Assembly: GCA_947478465.1 (NCBI GenBank)
Contig: CANJWH010000002.1
Span: 44,799-108,798, forward strand
Length of the DNA stretch: 64,000 nt
Reading direction: 5' to 3'
Origin: Bacteroidota bacterium
GTDB taxonomy: Bacteria > Bacteroidota > Bacteroidia > SXHM01
A program made the position numbers and the translations under genes. Position 1 is the stretch's first letter; each line of letters begins with the position of its first letter. Positions 35,362 to 44,548 of the stretch are shown here, piece after piece. The notes beneath the pieces are model-generated. The model made no database searches. It was not told the origin of the DNA and worked only from the letters and a program-made list of their open reading frames with translations.

Positions 35362-36636
35362 CTATACTGCAGTTTTTTTCTGGTAAAAGTATCCCAGAGC
35401 AAGTAAAGTAAACAGCGTTCCGAAAACTGCAATCAGATAACATGCATTGGTGAAAAGGCTAAGCCAGCTTACTTCAGAGAGAAAAAAGTCTTTGTAAAAC
35501 AGCACACCAACACTGCACAAATAGCCAAATGAATCGGCAACATAAATGAGGAATCCTGCATTGCTTACATATTTGAAGGCTGCAATCAGTCGCTCAAACA
35601 AAATGCAGTTGAATGGAATATATGCTGTATAAGCGCCAAAACCACTTAGTATAATCCATGCAACCGGGCTAAGCCAGCCACTATGATAGGCAAATGCACT
35701 AAGGCCAGTAATTAAACAACCCGCAGCAATCACCATGTGATTAATCATCAGCGCTTTTTTATTGTCTTTGATGAACATTATAAAACCAAGCAAGACCAAT
35801 ACTCCCAACGTTACAGGAATTTCGGTTTGAGTAAAAATTGCAGGTTTCTTTTCAAATCCGAGTGAGTTTAAAATCTCAACCATAAAATTGTCGCGGAAAT
35901 CGCGGAAGGCAGTCAGGAACATGTAAGTAATAACCAACAAAATCAAGCCCGGAGCAAATGCCTTAAAAAAACTCCAGCGTTGTTCGGCATTCATAGGTTC
36001 GCGTTTGGTACGTAGTGTTTCATCTTCTTTGGTGGGCTCTGGAATATTACTGAGCATCCATACAAAGAACATAAGTGGAAGAAGAAAAACTCCACCAGTT
36101 GCAGCAGGCATCCAGAATTCTGAAACCCCCATTAACATAAGATTTGCGGCAACAGTTTTTACAAATCCTGAAGCAAAAGCAAAGCTGGCACATAAGCCGG
36201 CACCCATTGCTTCGGTCCATTTTCTTCCTTCAAGGAAAGAAAAAACCAAGCCCCAAACCATGCCCAACGGAAGTCCGTTAAGAAACAGAAAAGCAAGTTT
36301 GAAGCTGTTGGGAACAGTTGCAAAACCTAATAATGCAAGTTCTGCAATGCCAACCAATACAAGGATTCCGATGGCCCTGTTATTCTTTCCCATTTCTGAA
36401 ACTACTTTTATTCCAATGAATTTGGAAAGCATATAGCCGATTGCCTGCGAGATAACTAAAATGGATTTGAATTTAAGTCCCCACATGTCATCCACATCTG
36501 CAAAACCGGCAGCAGAAAAAGGTTTGCGAAATGCATACATGCATGAATAGGTGCAGAAAGCAGCCAGAGTTGCGTATAAGGAAAGCACAAAACCGTTAGA
36601 GTTGGAAAGCCAGCGCGTGATAAAATTTTCAGGCAT
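35362..36636 (-). CDS. DUF5690/MFS-like membrane transporter
   Basis: A 424-residue polytopic protein with about 12 hydrophobic segments. The N terminus, FVLSLYATLAAFCTYSCMYAFRKPFSAAGFADV, followed by ILVISQAIGYMLSKFIGIKVVSEM, is characteristic of the Bacteroidota DUF5690 family, a branch of the major facilitator superfamily. The FRKPFS and GYMLSKFIGIK segments resemble organophosphate transporters. The substrate is unknown. Its start overlaps the upstream HisJ-type gene by 8 bp, so the two form an operon. Confidence 0.82.
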   Translation of the reverse strand: MPENFITRWLSNSNGFVLSLYATLAAFCTYSCMYAFRKPFSAAGFADVDDMWGLKFKSILVISQAIGYMLSKFIGIKVVSEMGKNNRAIGILVLVGIAELALLGFATVPNSFKLAFLFLNGLPLGMVWGLVFSFLEGRKWTEAMGAGLCASFAFASGFVKTVAANLMLMGVSEFWMPAATGGVFLLPLMFFVWMLSNIPEPTKEDETLRTKREPMNAEQRWSFFKAFAPGLILLVITYMFLTAFRDFRDNFMVEILNSLGFEKKPAIFTQTEIPVTLGVLVLLGFIMFIKDNKKALMINHMVIAAGCLITGLSAFAYHSGWLSPVAWIILSGFGAYTAYIPFNCILFERLIAAFKYVSNAGFLIYVADSFGYLCSVGVLFYKDFFLSEVSWLSLFTNACYLIAVFGTLFTLLALGYFYQKKTAV

Positions 36637-37504
36637 TCACAGGCAGAATTAAACCGTTTTTATCAAACTTAAAATCCTGCCATTTATTATCAACAAAGGA
36701 TTTCACTGTTTCAAAACCCACTTCTTTTAACAAGGCAGCAGCTGTTTCAAATTCTGCAGTTATCTCCTTAGGATGATGAGAATCGGAGTTGATCATTACC
36801 GGAATTTTACGTTTCAGAATTTCAGTCAGCATCCATTTTCCGGGATAAGGCTCCGTAGTTTTTTTCTTGTAAAGTCCTCGGGTATTTACTTCAATAATAG
36901 CTTTTGTTCCGGCAATAACATCAAGGGTTCGCAACACTTCTTCCTTATACCATTCTGCATCTTCTGAAAAGTATTTGTTATCAGGATTTTGCATTTTTAT
37001 TTTGTCAATATGCCCTATAACATCAGGACATTCCTCCCGCACCATCATGCGGGTAAGATCATAATAACGCGTTACTGCATTCTGAATATCCCCTGCAAAA
37101 ATTTTTTGCAAACCGTCTTCAAAAATGGCAGAAGTGCCATCAATCTCCCAGTGTGTAGCATCTTCAAAACTGTCTACAAAATGAATAGAGCCGATGGTAT
37201 AATCTAAGTTTGCTTCTTTGATAAAAGATGTTGCAGGACCAATCAATCCGGGGATGTAATCAATTTCAAGGCTGCGGTAAATCTGCAACCGTCCGTGATA
37301 TTCAAGTTTCAGGTTTTCAATTTCTTCAGTGTAAACAGCAAGATTTTCTGCTTTCATGCTCCAGGCGCAAAAAAATGGCATAGGCACATGCGAAGAAAAG
37401 CCGTAGGCAAGCATTCCCTGCTCAAGCGCAGCCTCGGCATACATTTTTGCTTCATCGCTGCCGTCACAAAAATTACAATGGCTATGGTAGTTTGTCCAGG
37501 ACAT
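36629..37504 (-). CDS. HisJ-type PHP-domain histidinol phosphatase
   Basis: A 291-residue PHP metallophosphatase. NYHSHCNFCDGSD gives the first metal ligands (HxH), followed by GMLAYGFSSHVPMPF, GSIHFVD, DVIGHIDKIKM, IIEVNTRGLYKK and PVMINSDSHHPKEI. These are HisJ-family blocks: the enzyme hydrolyses L-histidinol phosphate in histidine synthesis. No his genes are adjacent, so another phosphoester is possible. The likely promoter is a TACTTTCG (one mismatch) at 37521-37528, 16 nt before the ATG. Confidence 0.85.
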   Translation of the reverse strand: MSWTNYHSHCNFCDGSDEAKMYAEAALEQGMLAYGFSSHVPMPFFCAWSMKAENLAVYTEEIENLKLEYHGRLQIYRSLEIDYIPGLIGPATSFIKEANLDYTIGSIHFVDSFEDATHWEIDGTSAIFEDGLQKIFAGDIQNAVTRYYDLTRMMVREECPDVIGHIDKIKMQNPDNKYFSEDAEWYKEEVLRTLDVIAGTKAIIEVNTRGLYKKKTTEPYPGKWMLTEILKRKIPVMINSDSHHPKEITAEFETAAALLKEVGFETVKSFVDNKWQDFKFDKNGLILPVNA

Positions 37505-37615
37505 TTTGAATGATAATTGACGAAAGTATGGATTTTGTTAATCACAGAGCTAACTAGTAGTTTAAGTTTTTATTAATTCGTGTAAGCTTGTCGTCTGCAT
37601 TTTAATCCTTTTGCT

Positions 37616-40600
37616 TTGAAAACAAACAATATGCGCCTTAACTATTTTAACAGAGCACTTCTGTTTTTTGCGCTTGTCTGTTTTTATTCTCCGCTGTTTT
37701 CACAAACCTATTTTTTCAAAAACTTTACGGTTGAAAATGGTTTACCGCAATCGCAGGTACTCAGCATTTTTCAAGATGCAAGCGGAAGGCTGTGGATTGG
37801 AACCAATCAGGGCGGTGTTGCCCGCTATGACGGCAACACGTTTGAAAACATTACTGAAACCAACGGCCTTGCCAACAATGTTGTTTACAGTATTACGCAG
37901 GGTGACGATGCACTATTGTATATCGGCACCAACAAAGGGCTGAGTGTTTATGACGGTAAAAAATTCAAGAACTATACTACCGAAAAAGGCCTTTCGCACA
38001 ATGGAGTTGTAAAAGTTTTTAAAGACAAAAAAGGAAAAATTCTTTTAGGCACAGGCAAAGGTGTTTGTGTGTTGGAAGGTGATACAGTAATTCCTTTCAA
38101 ACTAGACTCGCTGCTGGATAATTCCACAGTGCTGAACATTGTTGAGGACAGCAAAGGCAACACCTGGTTCTGTACCATTCAGAATGGTTTGTTCCTTTTC
38201 AGCGGAGGTAAGGTAAAGAACTACACTATTGCAAACGGACTGAAATCAAACTACGTGTACTCACTTACCCAGCGCGGAACACAGAACTACTGGATTGCTA
38301 CACACGAAGGACTGTATAATATGGAGAACGAAGAAATAAAGCAGATAAAAGTGCCGGGTACATTGAGCGAAATTCCGTTCTATGAATTTTGCAAAGACGA
38401 TGCAGGTAACCTCTGGATTGGCAGCAGTGAAGGTGTTTTTAAATACAAGAACGGTGAGTTTGTGAAATTTAAAAAGTCAAACGGGTTGGTGGATAACAAC
38501 ATCTGGAAAGTTATTCAGGACCGTGAGGGCAATATGTGGTTTGCTTCCAAAACCAATGGACTTTCAAAGCTGAGTAGCGAAATGTTTTACAGTTATAACA
38601 TACGCGACAGTTTGCCTGACGATAATATAGAAGCCGTTTTTCAGGATAGCTCAGGGATTTATTGGATAGGAACCAAACGTGGAGCTACCACTTTTGATGG
38701 TAAAAAATTCCGCACCTACAAAGAAAAAAACGGACTGAGCAGTGAAGATGTTTTGTGTTTTGGTCAGGATAAAAAGGGAAATATTCTTATCGGAACAGAC
38801 TACGGACTCACCAGTTATGACGGCAAAAAATTCACTAAAATTATTTCTGACGAAAACGATTTCAATAAAATTACAGATATATTGGTAGAGGAGAACGGAA
38901 CGATCTGGCTGGCCACCTGGAAAGGCATTGCTAAAGTAGAAGACAAAAGAATAGTTCCGTTTAAAGAAGCTAAAGAATTTCGCGACAAAACCTATTGCAT
39001 TTACAAAGACAGCGAGGGAATTTTATGGTTTGGATATGAAGACGGTGTGCTGCGTTATAATGGAACAAGTGTGCAACACATGAACAAAAGCAATGGATTT
39101 ATTGGCGATCGAATCCGCTGTATTGATGAGGATGAAAACTGGGACCTCTGGTTCGGAACAAATGATGGTGTTTATCGCTATAATCGCAGATACCCAACTC
39201 ACTTTTCAGAAAGAGAAGGTTTAAGATCAAGTGCTATTTATTCATTGCTGTTTGATAAAAACAACAGCATGTGGCTGGGGATGCCCAAGGGAATTAATCA
39301 CATTACTGTAAAAGGGGATGATATTAACCGCAACCGTTATTATGGTAAAGACGATGGCTTTCCCGGAGGCTGTGGCAATAATGCCATGATGATTGACAAC
39401 AAAGGAAAAATATGGATAGGAACTGCCAATGGTCTTGTTGTTTATCAGCCCGAGTTTGATGTACCAAAAAATACAGAACCAATTACGGTTTTAAAATCCA
39501 TACGCCTGTTTTCGCAAGTGGTAGAGTGGAAACTTTTTGCCGACAGCGTTGACGATAAAAATATTCCAATCAACCTTGTTCTGTCTTTTGACCGAAATCA
39601 CCTCACCTTTGATTATGTGGGTATCAGCCTTACCAATCCTCACGAAATTGCTTACCAGTATTACCTCAAAGGATTTGATAAAGATTGGCTACCCGTTAAC
39701 TATAAAACTTCCGAAACCTATTCTAATCTTCCGGCAGGTGAGTATGAGTTTTTAGTAAAATCAGGAACAGAAGAAGACATTGTTAACGCAAAACCGGTTT
39801 CATTTAAATTCATTATTGAGCCGCCTTTCTGGCAGCGTTGGTGGTTTTTCCTCATTATTGGTTTGCTTGTAGTTGCTGCTGTTTACAGTTATGTAAGTAT
39901 ACGCAGGGCAAACAGCCAGATCACCCGTCAGAAAGAAGAAATTTCTTCGCAGAAAGATATTATTGAACACAAAAACCGCGACATAACTGACAGTATTAAT
40001 TATGCGAAAACTTTACAGGAGGCAGTGCTTCCTCCGAAAGAGATTTTTAAGAAATTTCTGAAAGATTCATTTATTATTTACATGCCCAAAGCCATTGTAA
40101 GCGGGGACTTTTACTGGATTGAAAAGCGAGGCGACAATGTGTTGCTTTCGGTGGTTGACTGCACAGGACACGGAGTGCCGGGAGCGTTTATGAGCATTAT
40201 AGGCCACAACGGATTGAATCAGGCGGTGAATGAACACCGTTTATTAAAGCCTTCTATTATTCTCAATTACCTCAATCTTTCAGTGAATGAAACATTGCAT
40301 AAAGCTACTGAAGGCACAACGGTGCGCGATGGTATGGATATGGCATTATGCAACTTTAACACTAAAACGCTTGAACTGGAATATGCAGGTGCACACAATC
40401 CACTGTTTATTATCAGCAAAGGAGAATTGATTGAACTGAAAGCCGACCGCATGGCAATCGGGCAATTTACAGATGAGCCAAAATCATTTTCTAATCACAC
40501 CTATCAGTTGCAGCCGGGCGATAGCTTTTATATGTTCTCTGATGGTATTGTTGATCAGTTTGGAGGAGAGAAAGGCAAGAAATTCAAGAAAGCTGCTTTG

Positions 40601-40732
40601 CGCGAACTGCTTCAAACGCTGGGGCACCTACCAATGGAAGAACAGAAAACGCGCATACTTGCCCATTACAAACAATGGATGGGCAGCCACGAGCAGGTGG
40701 ATGATATGTGTATAATAGGAGTGAAGGCGTAA
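37616..40732 (+). CDS. Two-component-type beta-propeller sensor with a SpoIIE/PP2C phosphatase output
   Basis: A 1038-residue membrane sensor. After a signal peptide (ALLFFALVCFYSPLFSQ) come a dozen or more Reg_prop repeats, each like LWIGTNQGGVARYDGNTF, forming a periplasmic two-propeller domain. A Y_Y_Y domain follows, about 670-735 (NHLTFDYVGISLTNPHEIAYQYYLKGFDKDW), then a helix at about 742-764, a short coiled coil, and a SpoIIE-like phosphatase with SGDFYWIEK (about 828), VDCTGHGVPGAFMSIIG, DMALC and FSDGIVDQFGG. Output is probably dephosphorylation of an anti-sigma antagonist. The start is TTG at 37616; the ATG at 37631 is also likely. Confidence 0.9.
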   Translation: MKTNNMRLNYFNRALLFFALVCFYSPLFSQTYFFKNFTVENGLPQSQVLSIFQDASGRLWIGTNQGGVARYDGNTFENITETNGLANNVVYSITQGDDALLYIGTNKGLSVYDGKKFKNYTTEKGLSHNGVVKVFKDKKGKILLGTGKGVCVLEGDTVIPFKLDSLLDNSTVLNIVEDSKGNTWFCTIQNGLFLFSGGKVKNYTIANGLKSNYVYSLTQRGTQNYWIATHEGLYNMENEEIKQIKVPGTLSEIPFYEFCKDDAGNLWIGSSEGVFKYKNGEFVKFKKSNGLVDNNIWKVIQDREGNMWFASKTNGLSKLSSEMFYSYNIRDSLPDDNIEAVFQDSSGIYWIGTKRGATTFDGKKFRTYKEKNGLSSEDVLCFGQDKKGNILIGTDYGLTSYDGKKFTKIISDENDFNKITDILVEENGTIWLATWKGIAKVEDKRIVPFKEAKEFRDKTYCIYKDSEGILWFGYEDGVLRYNGTSVQHMNKSNGFIGDRIRCIDEDENWDLWFGTNDGVYRYNRRYPTHFSEREGLRSSAIYSLLFDKNNSMWLGMPKGINHITVKGDDINRNRYYGKDDGFPGGCGNNAMMIDNKGKIWIGTANGLVVYQPEFDVPKNTEPITVLKSIRLFSQVVEWKLFADSVDDKNIPINLVLSFDRNHLTFDYVGISLTNPHEIAYQYYLKGFDKDWLPVNYKTSETYSNLPAGEYEFLVKSGTEEDIVNAKPVSFKFIIEPPFWQRWWFFLIIGLLVVAAVYSYVSIRRANSQITRQKEEISSQKDIIEHKNRDITDSINYAKTLQEAVLPPKEIFKKFLKDSFIIYMPKAIVSGDFYWIEKRGDNVLLSVVDCTGHGVPGAFMSIIGHNGLNQAVNEHRLLKPSIILNYLNLSVNETLHKATEGTTVRDGMDMALCNFNTKTLELEYAGAHNPLFIISKGELIELKADRMAIGQFTDEPKSFSNHTYQLQPGDSFYMFSDGIVDQFGGEKGKKFKKAALRELLQTLGHLPMEEQKTRILAHYKQWMGSHEQVDDMCIIGVKA

Positions 40733-40734
40733 GC

Positions 40735-40793
40735 GTCACGCTGAACTTGTTTCAGGGTCTTTAAGAGAGATGCTGAAACAAGTTCAGCATGAC
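40735..40793. repeat. Dispersed palindromic repeat, copy A
   Basis: Two 21-bp arms (40735-40755 and 40773-40793) match inversely with one mismatch; the core is CTGAACTTGTTTCAG. It lies between convergent genes, 2 bp after the SpoIIE-type stop and 6 bp before the DUF2723 stop, so it may also serve both as a terminator. Confidence 0.85.
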
Positions 40794-40798
40794 GTAAA

Positions 40799-43700
40799 TT
40801 ACTTAATCGCCTTTGCTGCCGGAGAATTTACAAATGCATCCTTCTTCTCCTCAAACATTTTTTTCAAACGCCCATTCAGTTCGTCTTGTTTGTAGGTGCC
40901 TGTAACCTGCACTAAACGTTGCAAAACAGAAAACGCAATACGTGGCTGTTTACCGGTTCGTTGCGCAAATTCAAGCGGAAGAGAACTATAATAATCCATT
41001 TCGCGACTGTAAATGTCTGCCATCTTCTCCGCTATTTTATTTGCTTTTTCATTTTCGCCAAAACGATAGTAGGCTTCCATTAAAGGTAATGCTGAAAAAT
41101 TAAATTCAATAGAAGATGATGGAATTTGTTCCAGACATTTATCAATGGTTTTAATGGCTTCTTCTTTTTTGCCTTCATCAAAAAGCGCGAATGCAAGGCG
41201 GGCAAACATATTGCGGTAGTTCATGCTCATGCGCACCGTTTCTGTTCCCTGATATACATTTGAATCAAGCATGTTACCCCACGCAAAATTGTTCACCATA
41301 TTGTCGAACATTTTGTCAGAAGCTACCGTTCCGGTTTGCCCGTCTCTTGGTGTGTTTTTAACAGGAACCAGGCGATATGCAAAACCTTCCACACGGAAAT
41401 AATCCTGCAGGTTTAGGTATAAATCATCACCTACAGTTACTGCAAAATAAATCGGGCGCTCCCAGTTATTGTTGGCTAAAATATCAAGCATCATCAGGTG
41501 ATTGCGGGTGATGTAGTTATCAGAAACTTCCCATTCAATTGCTTTAACTAGGCCTGCTGTATCGGCAACAGAAACAGTTCCGTTGCTCATTACTTTTGCA
41601 GAGTCAACAGGGATGCGGAATTTGTGCGTTGGTATGTAATTGAAATCACCGCCATTGGTTGCAATCTTGTATTCTTTGTCATCACGCGAAACAAAATCAA
41701 GTACTTTTTTCAGGTCAACATAGCCGGGAATATTGCGGTCAACCAATGGAAGTTGCAATCTTCTGTCGCCTAATAATTTTTCTTCGCTTAATGAAAAGGG
41801 CAGCGGATCAGATTCATATGCTTTTCTGCGCAACTGATCAATGTACCAGCTGGTGTTGAAAAGACTGAGGTTAACAACGCGCACATCGGTACGTATGCCT
41901 TCTACTTCCTGGGCATACCAAAGAGGGAATGTATCGTTATCACCGTTGGTGAAAATAATGGCGTTGGGCGCACAGGTTTTTAAATAGTTAGCTGCAAGGT
42001 CGCGTGCTGCTGTTCTGTTGCTTCTGTTGTGATCATCCCAGCCATCTTTTGCCATCAGGTATGGACCTGAAAGCCCCAATGCAACTCCAATTCCTGCTGC
42101 TGCAACAGCAGGGCCTTTCTTTGAAATCCAGTCATATATTGCTGCAACAGAAAGCCCTATCCAGATAGCGAATGCATAAAACGAACCTACATAGGCATAG
42201 TCCCTTTCACGTGGCTGATAAGGATACTGATTCAGGTAAACTACAATGGCAACACCTGTGAGTATGAATAACAACATAACCACAAAGAAATCTTTTTTGT
42301 CTTTCAGAAAATGACCGATTAAACCAATGATTCCAAGCAGAAAAGGAATCATGTAAAACTTGTTATAGGCTTTGTTGGAAGTAACAGAAACAGGAAGATT
42401 TTCCTGCGAACCAAGCCTGGCTTCATCAATAAATGGAATGCCGGAAATCCAGTTGCCGTTAAGCAAATCACTTGCACCTGTTCCATCGGCACCATTGCCC
42501 TGCACATCATTTTGGCGTCCTGCAAAATTCCACATGAAGTAGCGGAAATACATGTGACCGAGTTGATAGTCAACAAAGAAATTAAGGTTCTCAGACATCG
42601 TTGGTTTTCTTTTTCCGTCTGTTCCGCTCCAGTTTTTATACTCTGTTATATGATGCGATTGATTGCTGTACATACGCGGAAATATTCCACTGTTGCGCGA
42701 ATCATAAACAGGAATTGTTTTTTCTTCCACCACTTCGTACTTGTCTTTTCCTTTGTGCCAGACCTTTCCGCCCTTTTCGGTCTTGGTCATTTTAGCGGTG
42801 AAGTAATGTCCTTTAAACAAAGGACGGTCGCCATATTGCTCGCGGTTGAGGTAGCTGATTAATGCAAACACATTGTCCGGATTACTCTCATCCATCGGAG
42901 GATTGGCGTTGGAACGTATCACCGACTGGAAGTAGGCACTGTAACCAATTAACAGAAAAGTAAGTGCCAGAATGATAGTATTGGCAACGTGTTTCTGATG
43001 TTTCTGCGTGTACCAGATTCCAAATACAATGGCTGAAATTAACAGAATGAAATAGAATACCACTCCGCTGTTGAATGGCAAACCTAGGTTGTTTACAAAC
43101 AACAATTCAAACAGTGATGCCAGTTTAACTACTCCGGGTATAACACCGTATTGTACCCCAACAAGAATTAAAACCGAAACACCGAGTGCAGCAGCAAATC
43201 CCTGAATAGTGAAATCATATTTTTTGAAATAGTAAACAATTGCAAGAGCCGGAATTGCCAGCAAATTCAATAAGTGAACACCTATTGACATTCCCATTAA
43301 AAGGGCAATCAATATAATCCAGCGGTCGGCATGAGGCTTATCTGCAACACTTTCCCATTTCAATATTGCCCAAAAAACAATGGCCGTAAAAAACGATGAC
43401 ATGGCATACACCTCACCTTCCACAGCCGAAAACCAGAATGAATCTGAAAAAGTGTAAGCCAGTGCGCCTACTGCTCCGCTGCCGATTACTGCAATCATTC
43501 CGGGCATGGTAAATTCTCCGTCTTTAAAAATCATTTTCTTTGCAAAAGCGGTAATGCTCCAGAACAAAAACAAAATGGTGAAGGCACTTGCCAGGGCCGA
43601 CATGGTATTAATCATAGCCGCAACACGTGTAACATCATCGCCTGCCAGCAACGCAAATAAGCGTGCAATCATCTGAAACATGGGAGCACCCGGCTCGTGA

Positions 43701-43846
43701 CCAACCATAAGTTTATAAGAGGCAGAAATGTATTCACCGCAATCCCACCAGCTTGCTGTAGGTTCAATGGTAGAGATGTAAACGAAGGCAGCAACGGCAA
43801 AGATGAGCCAGCCGGCTATGTTGTTGATAAGGTTGTATTGTTTCAA
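40799..43846 (-). CDS. DUF2723 membrane protein with TPR-like C terminus, possible protein O-mannosyltransferase
   Basis: A 1015-residue protein. The N-terminal 300 residues have about eight helices and the family's WWDCGEYISASYKLMVGHEPGAPMFQMIARLF loop with an acidic residue near the membrane face, as in GT-C type glycosyltransferases. A large extracytoplasmic part follows, with NRTAARDLAANYLKTCAPNAIIFTNGDNDTFPLWYAQEVEGIRTDVRVVNLSL, and then a helical TPR-like region (about 900-990). GT-C enzymes use lipid-linked sugars to glycosylate proteins; that role is inferred from the family. The start is TTG at 43846; two tandem 16-bp repeats lie directly upstream (43847-43878). Confidence 0.85.
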   Translation of the reverse strand: MKQYNLINNIAGWLIFAVAAFVYISTIEPTASWWDCGEYISASYKLMVGHEPGAPMFQMIARLFALLAGDDVTRVAAMINTMSALASAFTILFLFWSITAFAKKMIFKDGEFTMPGMIAVIGSGAVGALAYTFSDSFWFSAVEGEVYAMSSFFTAIVFWAILKWESVADKPHADRWIILIALLMGMSIGVHLLNLLAIPALAIVYYFKKYDFTIQGFAAALGVSVLILVGVQYGVIPGVVKLASLFELLFVNNLGLPFNSGVVFYFILLISAIVFGIWYTQKHQKHVANTIILALTFLLIGYSAYFQSVIRSNANPPMDESNPDNVFALISYLNREQYGDRPLFKGHYFTAKMTKTEKGGKVWHKGKDKYEVVEEKTIPVYDSRNSGIFPRMYSNQSHHITEYKNWSGTDGKRKPTMSENLNFFVDYQLGHMYFRYFMWNFAGRQNDVQGNGADGTGASDLLNGNWISGIPFIDEARLGSQENLPVSVTSNKAYNKFYMIPFLLGIIGLIGHFLKDKKDFFVVMLLFILTGVAIVVYLNQYPYQPRERDYAYVGSFYAFAIWIGLSVAAIYDWISKKGPAVAAAGIGVALGLSGPYLMAKDGWDDHNRSNRTAARDLAANYLKTCAPNAIIFTNGDNDTFPLWYAQEVEGIRTDVRVVNLSLFNTSWYIDQLRRKAYESDPLPFSLSEEKLLGDRRLQLPLVDRNIPGYVDLKKVLDFVSRDDKEYKIATNGGDFNYIPTHKFRIPVDSAKVMSNGTVSVADTAGLVKAIEWEVSDNYITRNHLMMLDILANNNWERPIYFAVTVGDDLYLNLQDYFRVEGFAYRLVPVKNTPRDGQTGTVASDKMFDNMVNNFAWGNMLDSNVYQGTETVRMSMNYRNMFARLAFALFDEGKKEEAIKTIDKCLEQIPSSSIEFNFSALPLMEAYYRFGENEKANKIAEKMADIYSREMDYYSSLPLEFAQRTGKQPRIAFSVLQRLVQVTGTYKQDELNGRLKKMFEEKKDAFVNSPAAKAIK

Positions 43847-43878
43847 GTGTTCAGGTGTTAATGTGTTCGGGTGTTAAC
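43847..43878. repeat. Two tandem 16-bp repeats before the DUF2723 gene
   Basis: GTGTTCAGGTGTTAAT at 43847-43862 is followed by GTGTTCGGGTGTTAAC at 43863-43878 (2 mismatches). They fill the space between the DUF2723 TTG start and a weak TATTTTCG box at 43898-43905. Confidence 0.7.
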
Positions 43879-43990
43879 GTTTTTGCGTGAAGGCGAGCGA
43901 AAATAGGAATTATTATGTTGAGGTAGATTTTTGAAGGGTGTTAAAGAATGTGAACATATCATCAGGCACCTGCGAAACGGAGTGTCGCGC

Positions 43991-44365
43991 TTACATGCTT
44001 TCTATTTTATACAACATAAGCCGTGCAATATTAGCTCCTCTTTCTTTTGCCTCTGTGGCTTTGTTGCCTGCAAACAAGCTGTCAACCGTTTGGGTAAAGA
44101 GGAATAGCCATGCCGCAAATTCTTTTTCAGTCATGGTGGTAAGTTTGCTTAACTCCATATGTATGGCCATAGGGTTGCCTGCGTACGAGTGCTCACCCAA
44201 CAACAGACTTGACCAGAACGAATACATTTTAGGTAAATGATTATCCCAGTTTACGTTTGCCACTTCTTCAAAAATATAGCCGATGGTTTTATCGTTTTTT
44301 ACCCTGGTGTAAAATGTATTTACCAGCAGTATTATATCTTCTCTGTTTTCAATATCGTGTTTCAT
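43991..44365 (-). CDS. Group III truncated hemoglobin
   Basis: A 124-residue globin. LVNTFYTRVKNDKTIGYIFEEVANVNWDNHLPKMYSFWSSLLLGEHSYAGNPMAIHMELSKLT carries the group III pattern, with the proximal histidine in PMAIHMEL and FWSSLLLG in the E helix region. Truncated globins bind O2 or NO or scavenge them; the exact role is unknown. The longest frame would start at 44449, but the ATG at 44365 gives a normal N terminus and lies 21 nt after a TACCTTTG box at 44387-44394. Confidence 0.88.
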   Translation of the reverse strand: MKHDIENREDIILLVNTFYTRVKNDKTIGYIFEEVANVNWDNHLPKMYSFWSSLLLGEHSYAGNPMAIHMELSKLTTMTEKEFAAWLFLFTQTVDSLFAGNKATEAKERGANIARLMLYKIESM

Positions 44366-44386
44366 TGGTGTGCCGTTTAGGGTTAG

Positions 44387-44394
44387 CAAAGGTA
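44387..44394 (-). promoter_or_regulatory. -7 promoter box of the globin gene
   Basis: Minus-strand TACCTTTG, followed by C, is an exact match; a TTTG lies upstream with a 17-nt spacer, slightly short of the usual 19-20. It lies within the longest open frame, supporting the shorter gene start. Confidence 0.6.
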
Positions 44395-44521
44395 CGATAG
44401 ATGAAAAGACCCAAAGCTTTTTTCTGAATACTGAATAGTTTCGCAACATTTAAAGTATATGTATAATGATTGTCTCTTTAAAAAGCAATTAGTGGAGTAA
44501 ATAGACATTTAAAAACATCAC

Positions 44522-44529
44522 TATATTTA
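44522..44529 (+). promoter_or_regulatory. -7-like box of the PKD-cohesin gene
   Basis: TATATTTA, with A as the last base, lies 19 nt before the ATG at 44549, in the 183-bp gap after the divergent globin gene. Confidence 0.45.
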
Positions 44530-44548
44530 CACTTAAATAAACCAAACC

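Noticed and set aside
36629..37504. The PHP phosphatase as the missing partner of the Wzc tyrosine kinase
   Set aside because: PHP-type tyrosine phosphatases do serve some capsule systems, but this one has HisJ-type motifs, is 29 kb away and is tied to a transporter gene.
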